Part shown: positions 45,858-53,717 of the stretch, piece by piece | Numbering within the stretch: position 1 is the stretch's first letter | Layout: the number at the start of each line of letters is the position of its first letter | Source: Sphingopyxis sp. PAMC25046 | Lineage (GTDB): Bacteria > Pseudomonadota > Alphaproteobacteria > Sphingomonadales > Sphingomonadaceae | Assembly: GCF_004795895.1 (NCBI RefSeq) | Contig: NZ_CP039250.1 | Coordinates: 3,534,001-3,598,000 of the forward strand | Length of the DNA stretch: 64,000 bases | Direction: 5' to 3' | Notes under the pieces: model-generated | What the model was told of the DNA's origin: nothing | What the model saw: only the letters and a program-made list of their open reading frames with translations | Databases searched by the model: none | Program-made: the position numbers and the translations under genes

Positions 45858-48692
45858 TTAGAAGCGCGCCCGGATCCCGGCGGTGTAGATAGTGTCGTCC
45901 CACCGTATATCGCGGTTGAACCCGGTCGGGTTGAAATAGCTGCGATATTTATTTCCCAGGATATTGGTGCCGCCGACGTCGACCCGCAGATTCTTGTTCA
46001 GCTCATAGCCGATCCCGAAATCGAGCCGCCCGCCCGGACGGACATAGTTCAGGTTGGTCGGGGTGATACCCGCCGCCAGTTCGGCGTCGGTGATGGGACG
46101 AACCAGATTGAGCCCCGTCGTGTCGCCGTCATAATAGCTCGACCGATAGGTGTAGACGAGACGCCCCGACAAACCGAATTTGTCATAGAACAGGCCGGCG
46201 TTGAAATTATATTTGCTGACGCCCTGGAGCGGCAGGCCAGCAAGCCGGTCGTCGCCGCCGACTTCGGAATCGGCATAGGTGAAGTTGCCCGACACGCCGA
46301 AGCCGGACAGAGCACCGGGAAGGAAGTCGAAGAAGGTCTGACCGCTGACTTCGACGCCCTTGAGCTTCGCTTCGCCCACGTTGCGGGGACGCGTGATATT
46401 ATATCCGATGCCGTCGATGAATTCGAGCGACGGGGCGCTGATGACGCGATCGGTAATGTCACGGTAATAGCCTGCAACGGCGACGAAACCGCTCTTCCAG
46501 TAATATTCGAGCGTCGCATCGAAGCTTTCGGACTTTTGCGGTCGCAGATCCGGGTTGCCCGCCGATCCCGAATTCTGGACGTTCGGGTTGGTCGCCACAA
46601 TGTAGCTCAAACCCGGATTGAGCGAGCCGAAATCGGGGCGGCGGATCGTTTTCGAATAGGTCGCCCTGGCCTGCAGCCCGCCGCCGAACTGGATACGCGC
46701 GCTGGCGTTGGGAAGTATATCGATATCCGACGTCTTCGCACGAACCGGAGTAACCACGCCGCTGACCACGCCCGCGCCTTCGATCTGCCGGTCCGTCAGC
46801 GTCGGCCGCACGCCGATGACCCCGTCGAGGACGAGCGGTCCGCCCAGCTCGACTTCATATTTCGCCTGAATATAGCCGGCGAAGGTCCGTTCCTTTGCGT
46901 CGAAGCGCCGCTCCGGCTGGTAAGCAGGGTCGCCCAGCGCGACGCCGTAAATTTCGCGCAGCCGATCGCGCCCCTCGGCCGATCGCAGATAATCGGGGTT
47001 AGGCGACAAACGCGGAGCTCCGCCGTTCAGCCGCGGAATGCCGGGGACCTCAATGAGGAAGTCGGACGGCAGATCCAGTGAACTGAGCAGCGTATTCGAA
47101 TCGCCGCCGGGCGCCGCGCGGTTGACGAGCGCCTGGTTGGACGTCGCGCCGCGATCGGCGAAGCGAAGGCCCAGCTGAAGCTGGTCGAGCAGGCCGCCCA
47201 CCTCAAACTCGGCGTCCATGCGTACCTGGAACAGCGACCCGTCCGCGCGACTGAAATTCTGGTTCAGCCCGTTCCGAAGCCTGAAATCCGAGGGGTCGTT
47301 CAGCGGATTGCCGGTGAATTCATACCGCGCCCCGATGCCGGCGTTGCTTTCGACCACGACTTCCGCGAGCCGCTTGCCGACGTCGACGATCACCACTTCA
47401 TTGATGAAGGTCGATTCCTGATATGCGAGGTCGAATTTTACACGGCCCGGCCCCCTCTCGAAGATGAAGCCGCCGCCGAAGAGGTAATTGTCGGTCTTTT
47501 GATCGCGCGCCTGGGTGCTGACGAACGAAGTGGTGTTGCCATAGGTCGCGCTGTCGAGCTCGCACAAATCCTGCAAGAAATACCCGCCCGTCGGGCGATC
47601 GGGCGTGATCTCGCCCAGTGCAACCTCAGTTGATGTCGGGTTGAAGCCCTGACGGTTCACGCGAGCGCGGAAGCAGTTGTCGTTCGTAACGGGGTTCGAG
47701 ATCGTGGTGCCCGGGCTGAACAACTGGGCCTCGACAAAGGCCGACTGCTGCTTCGCACGATAGCCCGCGTAAAGCCCGTCGAAATAGATTTCGAGTTCGG
47801 GCGTCGCCTGCCACTGGATCGCCGCATTCGCTTGCGGACGTTCGAAATAGCCATATTCGTTGAGCCCGCCCGCGACGTTCTGCGACGCATAGCCCGGCAA
47901 GTTGAACGGCGCCGTCGCAGTGGAACGGCGGACGGGAGCATAGAGATAAGGCCGGTTATAGTCGGTGCGGCTCCAAGAGACGTTCAACAGCGCGCCGATC
48001 TCGCCGATGCCGGTGTCCCAGCGATCGGTGGCAAGGAGCCCGAACTGCGGATTGAGCTTTTCGACGTTGGTGGCGTAGTTCCCGCGGGCGGTGACGACGA
48101 CCGTCGGGTCGCGGAACTTGAACGGCTTGTTCAACTGAAGGTCGGTGTTTCCTGCAATCCCGCCCTCGATGAGGTCGGCCGTCGCGGATTTGATGACGTC
48201 GACCCGCGACAAGGCTTCGGCGGGAAGATCCTGAAAGGAAAAGGTTCTGCCGGTGGTGGAAAAGAACTCGCGGCCGTCGAGGGTGGTCAGGATATCGCCC
48301 AGCCCGCGGATCACGACGCCCGTGATCTCGTTGTTCGCGCCCACGGTCACCTGCACGCCCGGCACGCGCTGAAGCGCCGCTGCCGTCGTCGGATCCGGGA
48401 ATTTGCCGATCTCCTCGGCCACGATCGAATCCACGACCTGAACCGAATCGCGCTTGATCTCGGCCGCCGCCTCCAGGCTCCGGCGAATCGTTCCGGTGAC
48501 CACGATTTCCGCGTCCGAACCGGCGGGCTGCGGATCGGCATTTGCTTGTCCCGTCGATGAAACCGCATCGCCCGAAATCGCTTCGGACGGGTGCGGCTGT
48601 CCGTCCGATGCGGCTGCGTCGGAAATCATCAGACCCGCCACGAGCGGCAACAATGACACCGACACGACAGCTTTAGACGCCTTGCTCATCAT
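45858..48692 (-). CDS. TonB-dependent receptor, Xanthomonas/Caulobacter-type subfamily
   Basis: A 944-residue outer-membrane receptor. It has a signal peptide, a TonB-box-like EIVVTGTIRR, and then the conserved KRDSVQVVDSIVAEEIGKFP and DPTTAAALQRVPGVQV stretches that mark this large subfamily. These are associated with uptake of plant-derived or complex carbohydrates and other compounds; the exact substrate is unknown. The barrel ends DDTIYTAGIRARF. Two adjacent ATGs (48692 and 48689) follow GGGAACGG; the first is used. A candidate promoter lies about 50 nt upstream. Confidence 0.93.
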   Translation of the reverse strand: MMSKASKAVVSVSLLPLVAGLMISDAAASDGQPHPSEAISGDAVSSTGQANADPQPAGSDAEIVVTGTIRRSLEAAAEIKRDSVQVVDSIVAEEIGKFPDPTTAAALQRVPGVQVTVGANNEITGVVIRGLGDILTTLDGREFFSTTGRTFSFQDLPAEALSRVDVIKSATADLIEGGIAGNTDLQLNKPFKFRDPTVVVTARGNYATNVEKLNPQFGLLATDRWDTGIGEIGALLNVSWSRTDYNRPYLYAPVRRSTATAPFNLPGYASQNVAGGLNEYGYFERPQANAAIQWQATPELEIYFDGLYAGYRAKQQSAFVEAQLFSPGTTISNPVTNDNCFRARVNRQGFNPTSTEVALGEITPDRPTGGYFLQDLCELDSATYGNTTSFVSTQARDQKTDNYLFGGGFIFERGPGRVKFDLAYQESTFINEVVIVDVGKRLAEVVVESNAGIGARYEFTGNPLNDPSDFRLRNGLNQNFSRADGSLFQVRMDAEFEVGGLLDQLQLGLRFADRGATSNQALVNRAAPGGDSNTLLSSLDLPSDFLIEVPGIPRLNGGAPRLSPNPDYLRSAEGRDRLREIYGVALGDPAYQPERRFDAKERTFAGYIQAKYEVELGGPLVLDGVIGVRPTLTDRQIEGAGVVSGVVTPVRAKTSDIDILPNASARIQFGGGLQARATYSKTIRRPDFGSLNPGLSYIVATNPNVQNSGSAGNPDLRPQKSESFDATLEYYWKSGFVAVAGYYRDITDRVISAPSLEFIDGIGYNITRPRNVGEAKLKGVEVSGQTFFDFLPGALSGFGVSGNFTYADSEVGGDDRLAGLPLQGVSKYNFNAGLFYDKFGLSGRLVYTYRSSYYDGDTTGLNLVRPITDAELAAGITPTNLNYVRPGGRLDFGIGYELNKNLRVDVGGTNILGNKYRSYFNPTGFNRDIRWDDTIYTAGIRARF

Positions 48693-48740
48693 CCGTTCCC
48701 ATCCTTGTAGCGCGTCATTGGACCAACGCGCTTGGACGAC

Positions 48741-48769
48741 GGTATAATGAGATAAATCATATCTGACAA
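48741..48769 (-). promoter_or_regulatory. Sigma-70-like promoter with internal dyad
   Basis: On the minus strand TTGTCA and TATACC are spaced by 17 nt, about 50 nt before the receptor start. Within the spacer, AGATA and TATCT (48750-48764) form a 15-bp dyad, placed where a repressor would block polymerase. Weak consensus at -10. Confidence 0.5.
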
Positions 48770-48791
48770 TCCGGCTGCGCGATGATTCATG

Positions 48792-49054
48792 TGCAGTGGC
48801 GGTGGTGGCGCGCGCGAAATTGACCGGTGGCCGCAGGAAGTTCGACGCGCGGCAAGGTCGGGAAAGCCGGTGTCCGCGATCGTTTCACCGCTGACGACAT
48901 CGACCGGCGCGGACGATTCCAATGCCGCACGGCCGGATACGCGCGTTCCGGTCACGATCATCTCACCGTCCGGGTCCAGCCGTGTTTCGGTCTGCGCCAG
49001 CGCGGCGCCGCACGTCAGCATCGCCATCCCCACCACTGACACTGCATATTTCAT
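48792..49054 (-). pseudogene. Truncated, frameshifted N-terminal fragment of a TonB-dependent receptor
   Basis: ATG at 49054 with AGGAGG upstream opens a signal peptide (MKYAVSVVGMAMLTCGAALA) and a TonB-box-like EMIVTGTRV, then APVDVVSGETIADTGFPDLA. Just after this the original frame stops looking like a receptor, but another minus-strand frame resumes with ARASNFLRPPVNFARATTAT, the expected continuation of the plug. So one frameshift lies around 48830-48845, and the gene ends soon after. It is immediately upstream of the intact receptor gene. No function is expected. Confidence 0.75.
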
Positions 49055-49257
49055 CAAAGCGGCCCTCCTGAATTTCGGGCCCAGTCTATGAACGCAACGC
49101 AGCAGAACATTATTGCTCGAGCGGAGAGCGGCGTTGCGACATGCGCAACGCGGCAGCACTCAAACTGTCACCGCGGACAGCGGATTGGCACACCCACGTG
49201 CACAATTTTGACCGGCGATTTCGTAAAGTCAGCAAAATAAATAGCTTAAGCACCGGC

Positions 49258-49332
49258 TGGCTGGGGCGGCAGGATTCGAACCTGCGCATGGCGGTACCAA
49301 AAACCGCTGCCTTACCGCTTGGCTACGCCCCA
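49258..49332 (-). tRNA. tRNA-Gln (UUG)
   Basis: The acceptor stem TGGGGCG pairs with CGCCCCA, the anticodon stem is GCGGT/ACCGC with loop TTTTGGT (anticodon TTG), and the T-arm has GGTTCGAATCC. The discriminator G is followed by an encoded CCA (49258-49260). All arms fold normally. No integrase or mobile element lies next to it. Confidence 0.96.
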
Positions 49333-49344
49333 ACGGCCGATAGT

Positions 49345-49370
49345 GCGACGCGCGCTCTATAGCGCGTCGC
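49345..49370 (-). terminator. Hairpin between tRNA-Gln and ilvE
   Basis: A perfect 9-bp stem (GCGACGCGC and its complement) with an 8-nt loop, 24 nt beyond the ilvE stop. No T-run follows, so it may be a factor-dependent end or mRNA stabiliser rather than an intrinsic terminator. Confidence 0.45.
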
Positions 49371-49393
49371 GACCTAATGCAAGGCGGGTCGGA

Positions 49394-50479
49394 TCAGAGG
49401 CGCGTGACCCAGCCGTGCGGGTCGGCGGCGCGGCCGCACTGGATGTCGACGAGCTTGCTCTTCAGCATTTCCGTGACCTGCCCGGGACCGCCGGCGCCGA
49501 TCGTAAAGCTCGCCTCTCCGCGCGTCACCTTGCCGACCGGGGTGACCACCGCGGCGGTACCGCAGGCGAAGCTTTCGGTCAGCTTGCCGCTCTCTGCATC
49601 GGCCTGCCACTGGTCGATCGCATAGGGTTCCTCGCGCACGATCAGGCCCGCGTCCTTCGCGAGCGTGATGATCGCGTCGCGGGTGATGCCGGGCAGGATC
49701 GTGCCCGTCAGCGGCGGGGTGACGATGCTGCCGTCGTCGAACACGAAGAACATGTTCATGCCGCCCAGCTCCTCGATCCAGCGATGCTCCGCCGCGTCGA
49801 GGAAGACGACCTGATCATGCCCCTTGGCGATCGCCTCGCGCTGCGCGACGAGGCTGGAGGCATAATTGCCGCCACATTTGGCGGCGCCCGTGCCGCCCGG
49901 CGCAGCGCGGGTATAATCCTCCGACACCCAGAGCGAGATCGCGGGCGCACCCGATTTGAAATAATTGCCGACCGGCGAGGTGATGACGAGGAACTGATAT
50001 TCGGAAGCCGGCTTGACGCCGAGGAACACTTCGCTCGCAAACATGAAAGGGCGCAGGTACAGCGCGCCGCCATCGACGGGCGGGAACCATTTGGCGTCGG
50101 CGGCAACAGCTTCTTTCACAGCCGCAATGAACATGGCCTCGGGCAGTTCGGCCATCGCCATGCGGCGCGCGCTGGCGTTGAAGCGCGCGGCATTGGCCTC
50201 GACCCGGAACAGCGCCATCGAGCCGTCGTCGAGGCGATAGGCCTTCAGCCCCTCGAAAATTTCCTGCGCATAGTGGAGCACCGCGGTCGCGGGATCGAGC
50301 GTCAGCGGGCCGCGCGGCATCACTTGCGCATCGTGCCAACCCCGCCCCTCGGTATAGCGGATCGACACCATATGATCGGTGAAGACGCGCCCGAAAACCG
50401 GGTCCGCAATCGCCGCCGCCCGTACATCGTCCGCGACCGGGTTGGGATGCGGCAGATGGGTGAAGGCGGGAGCGGACAT
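49394..50479 (-). CDS. ilvE: Branched-chain amino-acid aminotransferase
   Basis: A PLP enzyme of 361 residues (class IV aminotransferase) that makes or breaks down leucine, isoleucine and valine. The ATG at 50479 (MSAPAFTHLPHP) has AAAGGT upstream. The PLP lysine is Lys201 in GAAKCGGNYA; EIFEGLKAYR and TGTILPGITRD are family marks. A marR-type gene is divergent, 78 nt away, so it may regulate ilvE or be unrelated. Confidence 0.95.
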   Translation of the reverse strand: MSAPAFTHLPHPNPVADDVRAAAIADPVFGRVFTDHMVSIRYTEGRGWHDAQVMPRGPLTLDPATAVLHYAQEIFEGLKAYRLDDGSMALFRVEANAARFNASARRMAMAELPEAMFIAAVKEAVAADAKWFPPVDGGALYLRPFMFASEVFLGVKPASEYQFLVITSPVGNYFKSGAPAISLWVSEDYTRAAPGGTGAAKCGGNYASSLVAQREAIAKGHDQVVFLDAAEHRWIEELGGMNMFFVFDDGSIVTPPLTGTILPGITRDAIITLAKDAGLIVREEPYAIDQWQADAESGKLTESFACGTAAVVTPVGKVTRGEASFTIGAGGPGQVTEMLKSKLVDIQCGRAADPHGWVTRL

Positions 50480-50557
50480 GCGAAAACACCTTTGCTTTAC
50501 TGGTTTCGGGAGCGCGCCTCTTGCCAAAGAGCGGCATCGCGCGCAACGGTGGCGACT

Positions 50558-51070
50558 ATGCCGGATGAAAATTTTCTTTCACAAGTTCCTGCTGCCTCTG
50601 CCCTTTTCTTGCGCGAAGAGGAGGTGCGCCGCGGCATCGAGTTCCTCTTTTTCGCGCACGCCTCGCTCTGGCGCGCGATCGACGCGCGGCTCGCTGAGAA
50701 GGAGCTGGGACGCGCACATTACCGCGCGCTCTATTTCATTGCACGGCAACCGGGACTGACGATCTCGGATCTGCTCGCGCTGCTCGGCATCACCAAGCAA
50801 TCATTGGGGCGGGTGGTGAAGGAGCTCGATGCGCGCGAATATCTGACGACGCGGCCGGGAAATCGCGACCGGCGCGCGAAGGAGCTGCGCCTGACCGACG
50901 CCGGCCGCGCGGCCGAACGCGAGATATTCGCGGCGCTGCGCGATACGATGAGTCGCGCCTATACCCATGCGGGACAACAGGCGGTGACGGGCTTCTGGCA
51001 GGTCAGCGAGGCGCTCGTCCCGGTGCGCGAGCGCCGCCGGATTGCGGAGCTCGGGAAGGAGCCCGGTTAG
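50558..51070 (+). CDS. MarR-family transcriptional regulator
   Basis: A 170-residue winged-helix regulator. The helix-turn-helix is seen in GLTISDLLALLGITKQSLGR, with the following VVKELDAREYLTTRPGNRDRRAK forming the wing. It starts at an ATG (50558) divergent from ilvE. The ligand is unknown. Regulation of itself or of ilvE is plausible from position only. Confidence 0.88.
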   Translation: MPDENFLSQVPAASALFLREEEVRRGIEFLFFAHASLWRAIDARLAEKELGRAHYRALYFIARQPGLTISDLLALLGITKQSLGRVVKELDAREYLTTRPGNRDRRAKELRLTDAGRAAEREIFAALRDTMSRAYTHAGQQAVTGFWQVSEALVPVRERRRIAELGKEPG

Positions 51071-51085
51071 GGACAGGACCCTAGA

Positions 51086-51916
51086 TCAGCCCTCGCCGCG
51101 CGCGATATCCGCGAGTTCGCGCCCGCGATCGCGCGCCGCGCGCAGCACATTGGTGAGCAGCGCCGCGAGCTGGCCGTCGCTGTCGAGCACGTCGAGCCCA
51201 GCCTGCGTTGTGCCGCCCTTGCTCGCGACCTGCGCGATCAGCGTGCCGGGTTTTTCGCCGCTGTCGGCGAGCAGCGCGGTCGCGCCGCCGAAGGTCGCGG
51301 TCGCGAGCTTCAGCGCGTCCTCGGGTGACAGGCCGAGGCGTTCACCCGCAGCGGCATAGGATTCGATCAGGCGAAAGACGAACGCCGGGCCGCTGCCGGT
51401 AAAGGCGGTGACGAGGTCCATCGCTCCATCGTCGGCGAGCGCGACCACCGTGCCGAGCGGATCGAGCAGATTGTCGATCGCCGCCTCGTCGGCGTTGCCG
51501 TTGCTCGCGACCGCCGACACGCCGGCGCCGATGCGCGCGGCGAGATTGGGCAGGATGCGGACCTGCGCCCGCGCCGCCGGGAAGCGCGCCGCGAGATCGG
51601 CGAGCGAAACCCCCGCGAGGATCGACAGCAGATGCGTTTTACCCGAGACGGCCTCGGCGAGATCGGCCGCGACTTCGCCGAGTTGCTGCGGCTTCATGCC
51701 GAGCATGATCCACTCGGCGGCGGCGCCCGCACCAAGCCATTCGGCAAGCGACCCATATTGCGCGATGCCCGCGCGCGGCGCTGCGAAGGGATCGACGATG
51801 GTCACCGCGGCCGGATCAAGCCCCGCCTTCAGCCAGCGATCCAGCATCGCTCCCGCCATATTGCCGCACCCCACGAGCAGCATCCGGCCGGGAAAATTCT
51901 TCAAATTCTTCGTCAT
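51086..51916 (-). CDS. proC: Pyrroline-5-carboxylate reductase
   Basis: Last step of proline synthesis, NAD(P)H-dependent. The 276 residues show the Rossmann start LLVGCGNMAGAML, GMKPQQLGEV, and the C-terminal GSGPAFVFRLIESYAAAGER and ASKGGTTQAGLDVL marks of ProC. The length is normal. It converges with marR. Confidence 0.94.
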   Translation of the reverse strand: MTKNLKNFPGRMLLVGCGNMAGAMLDRWLKAGLDPAAVTIVDPFAAPRAGIAQYGSLAEWLGAGAAAEWIMLGMKPQQLGEVAADLAEAVSGKTHLLSILAGVSLADLAARFPAARAQVRILPNLAARIGAGVSAVASNGNADEAAIDNLLDPLGTVVALADDGAMDLVTAFTGSGPAFVFRLIESYAAAGERLGLSPEDALKLATATFGGATALLADSGEKPGTLIAQVASKGGTTQAGLDVLDSDGQLAALLTNVLRAARDRGRELADIARGEG

Positions 51917-51935
51917 GGTCCCTGGTTCTTCTTAG

Positions 51936-53603
51936 TTACCGGCAACTGCTTTCCGGACCCGAGATCAGGTCGAGGCAGCGGCCGTCGATCTTGTTTGCAT
52001 CCACCGTCAAGCCAATCAGCGAGGCCAGCGTCGGCATGATGTCGACGGTCATCACGGCGTTGGGCTGTTCGAACGCCGCCAGCCCCTTGCGCCAGAAAAG
52101 GATCGGTACGCGGCGGTCGTAATCCCACACCGAGCCGTGCGTCGCGACATAGCCGACGCCCGATTCGGGGATCGGGGTGACGCGGGGCTTCAACGCGATG
52201 ATGAAATCGCCCGACCGCTGCGGATGATAGGAGGCGCGCAGCTTGTCCATCAACGTCCAGGTATCGGGCGCGCGCTTCGAGATCGGATGCGCTTCGAGCT
52301 CCTCGCGCGTCACCACCGCCTCGATCTGCGGATGTGCCCGAAGGCGCGGAAGCAGTTCGGCAAGTACGGCCTTGCGCTGCGCCGCGGTCAGCGTCTTCGC
52401 CAGATAATAGTCGCCGCCGTCGCCATAAATTACGGGCTGCGGCAGGCCGAGCTTTTCGGCGACGGCCTTGCCCATCGCCTCGGGATCGAGCGCCTTGTCG
52501 ACGCGCTGCGCATCGGGCCAGGCGTTCTGGCGGTTGCGCTCGGGCAGGTCGTGGCCGCCGTGGTCGGCGGTCAAAGCAACGACATAGTCGATCCCCGTCG
52601 CGTCGAGCCGCGCGAAGAAATCGCCAAGCTCGCGGTCGAGCCCCGCCATCTGGATGCACATCTCGCTGCCCTCGGTGCCAGTGCTGTGGCCGACATAGTC
52701 GGTCGCCGACAGCCCGACGATCAGCAGGTCGGTGCTGCTGCCCTCACCCATCTTGCGCACCTGACGCAGCGCCGCGGCGGTCGCGAGCACTGCTCCATCG
52801 GCTTCGGGCGAGGCCATGAAACGGCGGAAATCGCCAGCGTCGCGCGCCATCCGCCCGGTTCCGACCGAGCCGCCCTTGTCGAGCGGGATCGCGATGTCGT
52901 GCGGCGCGCATTCGGCGGGCAGCGCCAGCGCCGGGCGCGCCTGGCCGATCGCGGCGGCGATCGCGGCGCTCGCCTGCTGCGCCGCCGGTGACAGCGTGGT
53001 ACCGCGATAGCTGGTGAGGCCGGTGGGCACGAGCCACATCAGCTCGTCGGCCTGACGCCCGCCCATCATGATCGCCGAACGATCCTTGCCCGATACCGAG
53101 ACGACCTGCGCATTCAGGTCGCGCGCCTTCATCAGGTCGCCGAGCGTCGGGACGAGCAGATGGTTCACCGACGGCGCATATTCGCCACCCTTCGATGTCG
53201 TTCCGGCAACACTCTCGTCCTCGGCGCAATAGACGCGCTTGTCCGCGCGTGCCGCCGACAGGTCGAAATAATTATTGGCGACGATGCCGGTGTGCGCCGG
53301 GTGGTTGCCGGTCAGGATCGTGGAATGGCCGGGGCAGGTTTCGGTCGCGCCATGCGCTTGATAACCCGACGGGAAAACCACACCCGAAGCCAGCCGCGCA
53401 AGCCCGCCGGTAAACCGCCCGCGATATTCGGCGAAAAGATCGGCCGAAAACTGATCGACTGCGATCATCACCACCAGCTTCGGCGCCGGGGTCGCTGCTG
53501 TAACCTTCTGCGTCGGAAACGCCGAATCCTGCGCAAAGCCGGTTCCGGCGGTAGCAAGGCAAAGCGCGGTGGCAAGGGCAGCGGACAGATATTTCAGCTT
53601 CAC
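51936..53603 (-). CDS. PafA-type alkaline phosphatase-like phosphodiesterase/phosphatase
   Basis: A secreted protein of about 555 residues in the alkaline phosphatase superfamily. The nucleophile threonine lies in HGATETCPGHST, the asparagine in GIVANNYFD, and the Lys/Arg pair in SGKDRSAIM, the pattern of PafA-type enzymes. Metal-binding ALTADHGGHD follows. It should release phosphate from monoesters in the periplasm. GTG at 53603 is chosen because GGAG lies upstream and it opens a signal peptide (KLKYLSAALATALCLATAG); an ATG at 53618 is possible. Confidence 0.85.
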   Translation of the reverse strand: MKLKYLSAALATALCLATAGTGFAQDSAFPTQKVTAATPAPKLVVMIAVDQFSADLFAEYRGRFTGGLARLASGVVFPSGYQAHGATETCPGHSTILTGNHPAHTGIVANNYFDLSAARADKRVYCAEDESVAGTTSKGGEYAPSVNHLLVPTLGDLMKARDLNAQVVSVSGKDRSAIMMGGRQADELMWLVPTGLTSYRGTTLSPAAQQASAAIAAAIGQARPALALPAECAPHDIAIPLDKGGSVGTGRMARDAGDFRRFMASPEADGAVLATAAALRQVRKMGEGSSTDLLIVGLSATDYVGHSTGTEGSEMCIQMAGLDRELGDFFARLDATGIDYVVALTADHGGHDLPERNRQNAWPDAQRVDKALDPEAMGKAVAEKLGLPQPVIYGDGGDYYLAKTLTAAQRKAVLAELLPRLRAHPQIEAVVTREELEAHPISKRAPDTWTLMDKLRASYHPQRSGDFIIALKPRVTPIPESGVGYVATHGSVWDYDRRVPILFWRKGLAAFEQPNAVMTVDIMPTLASLIGLTVDANKIDGRCLDLISGPESSCR

Positions 53604-53717
53604 GGACGGCTTCTCCATAAGAAGGGGCGGGTCGGGCCCTGAAAGCGCGGGCTGTCCTCTCGACCAAAGCCGCCTATATGGCAAGCCTTCGAACGACGAA
53701 CAGGCGCGAGCATAGCC

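Noticed and set aside
49258..49332. An integration site at tRNA-Gln
   Set aside because: No integrase, direct repeat of the tRNA end or phage gene lies on either side.
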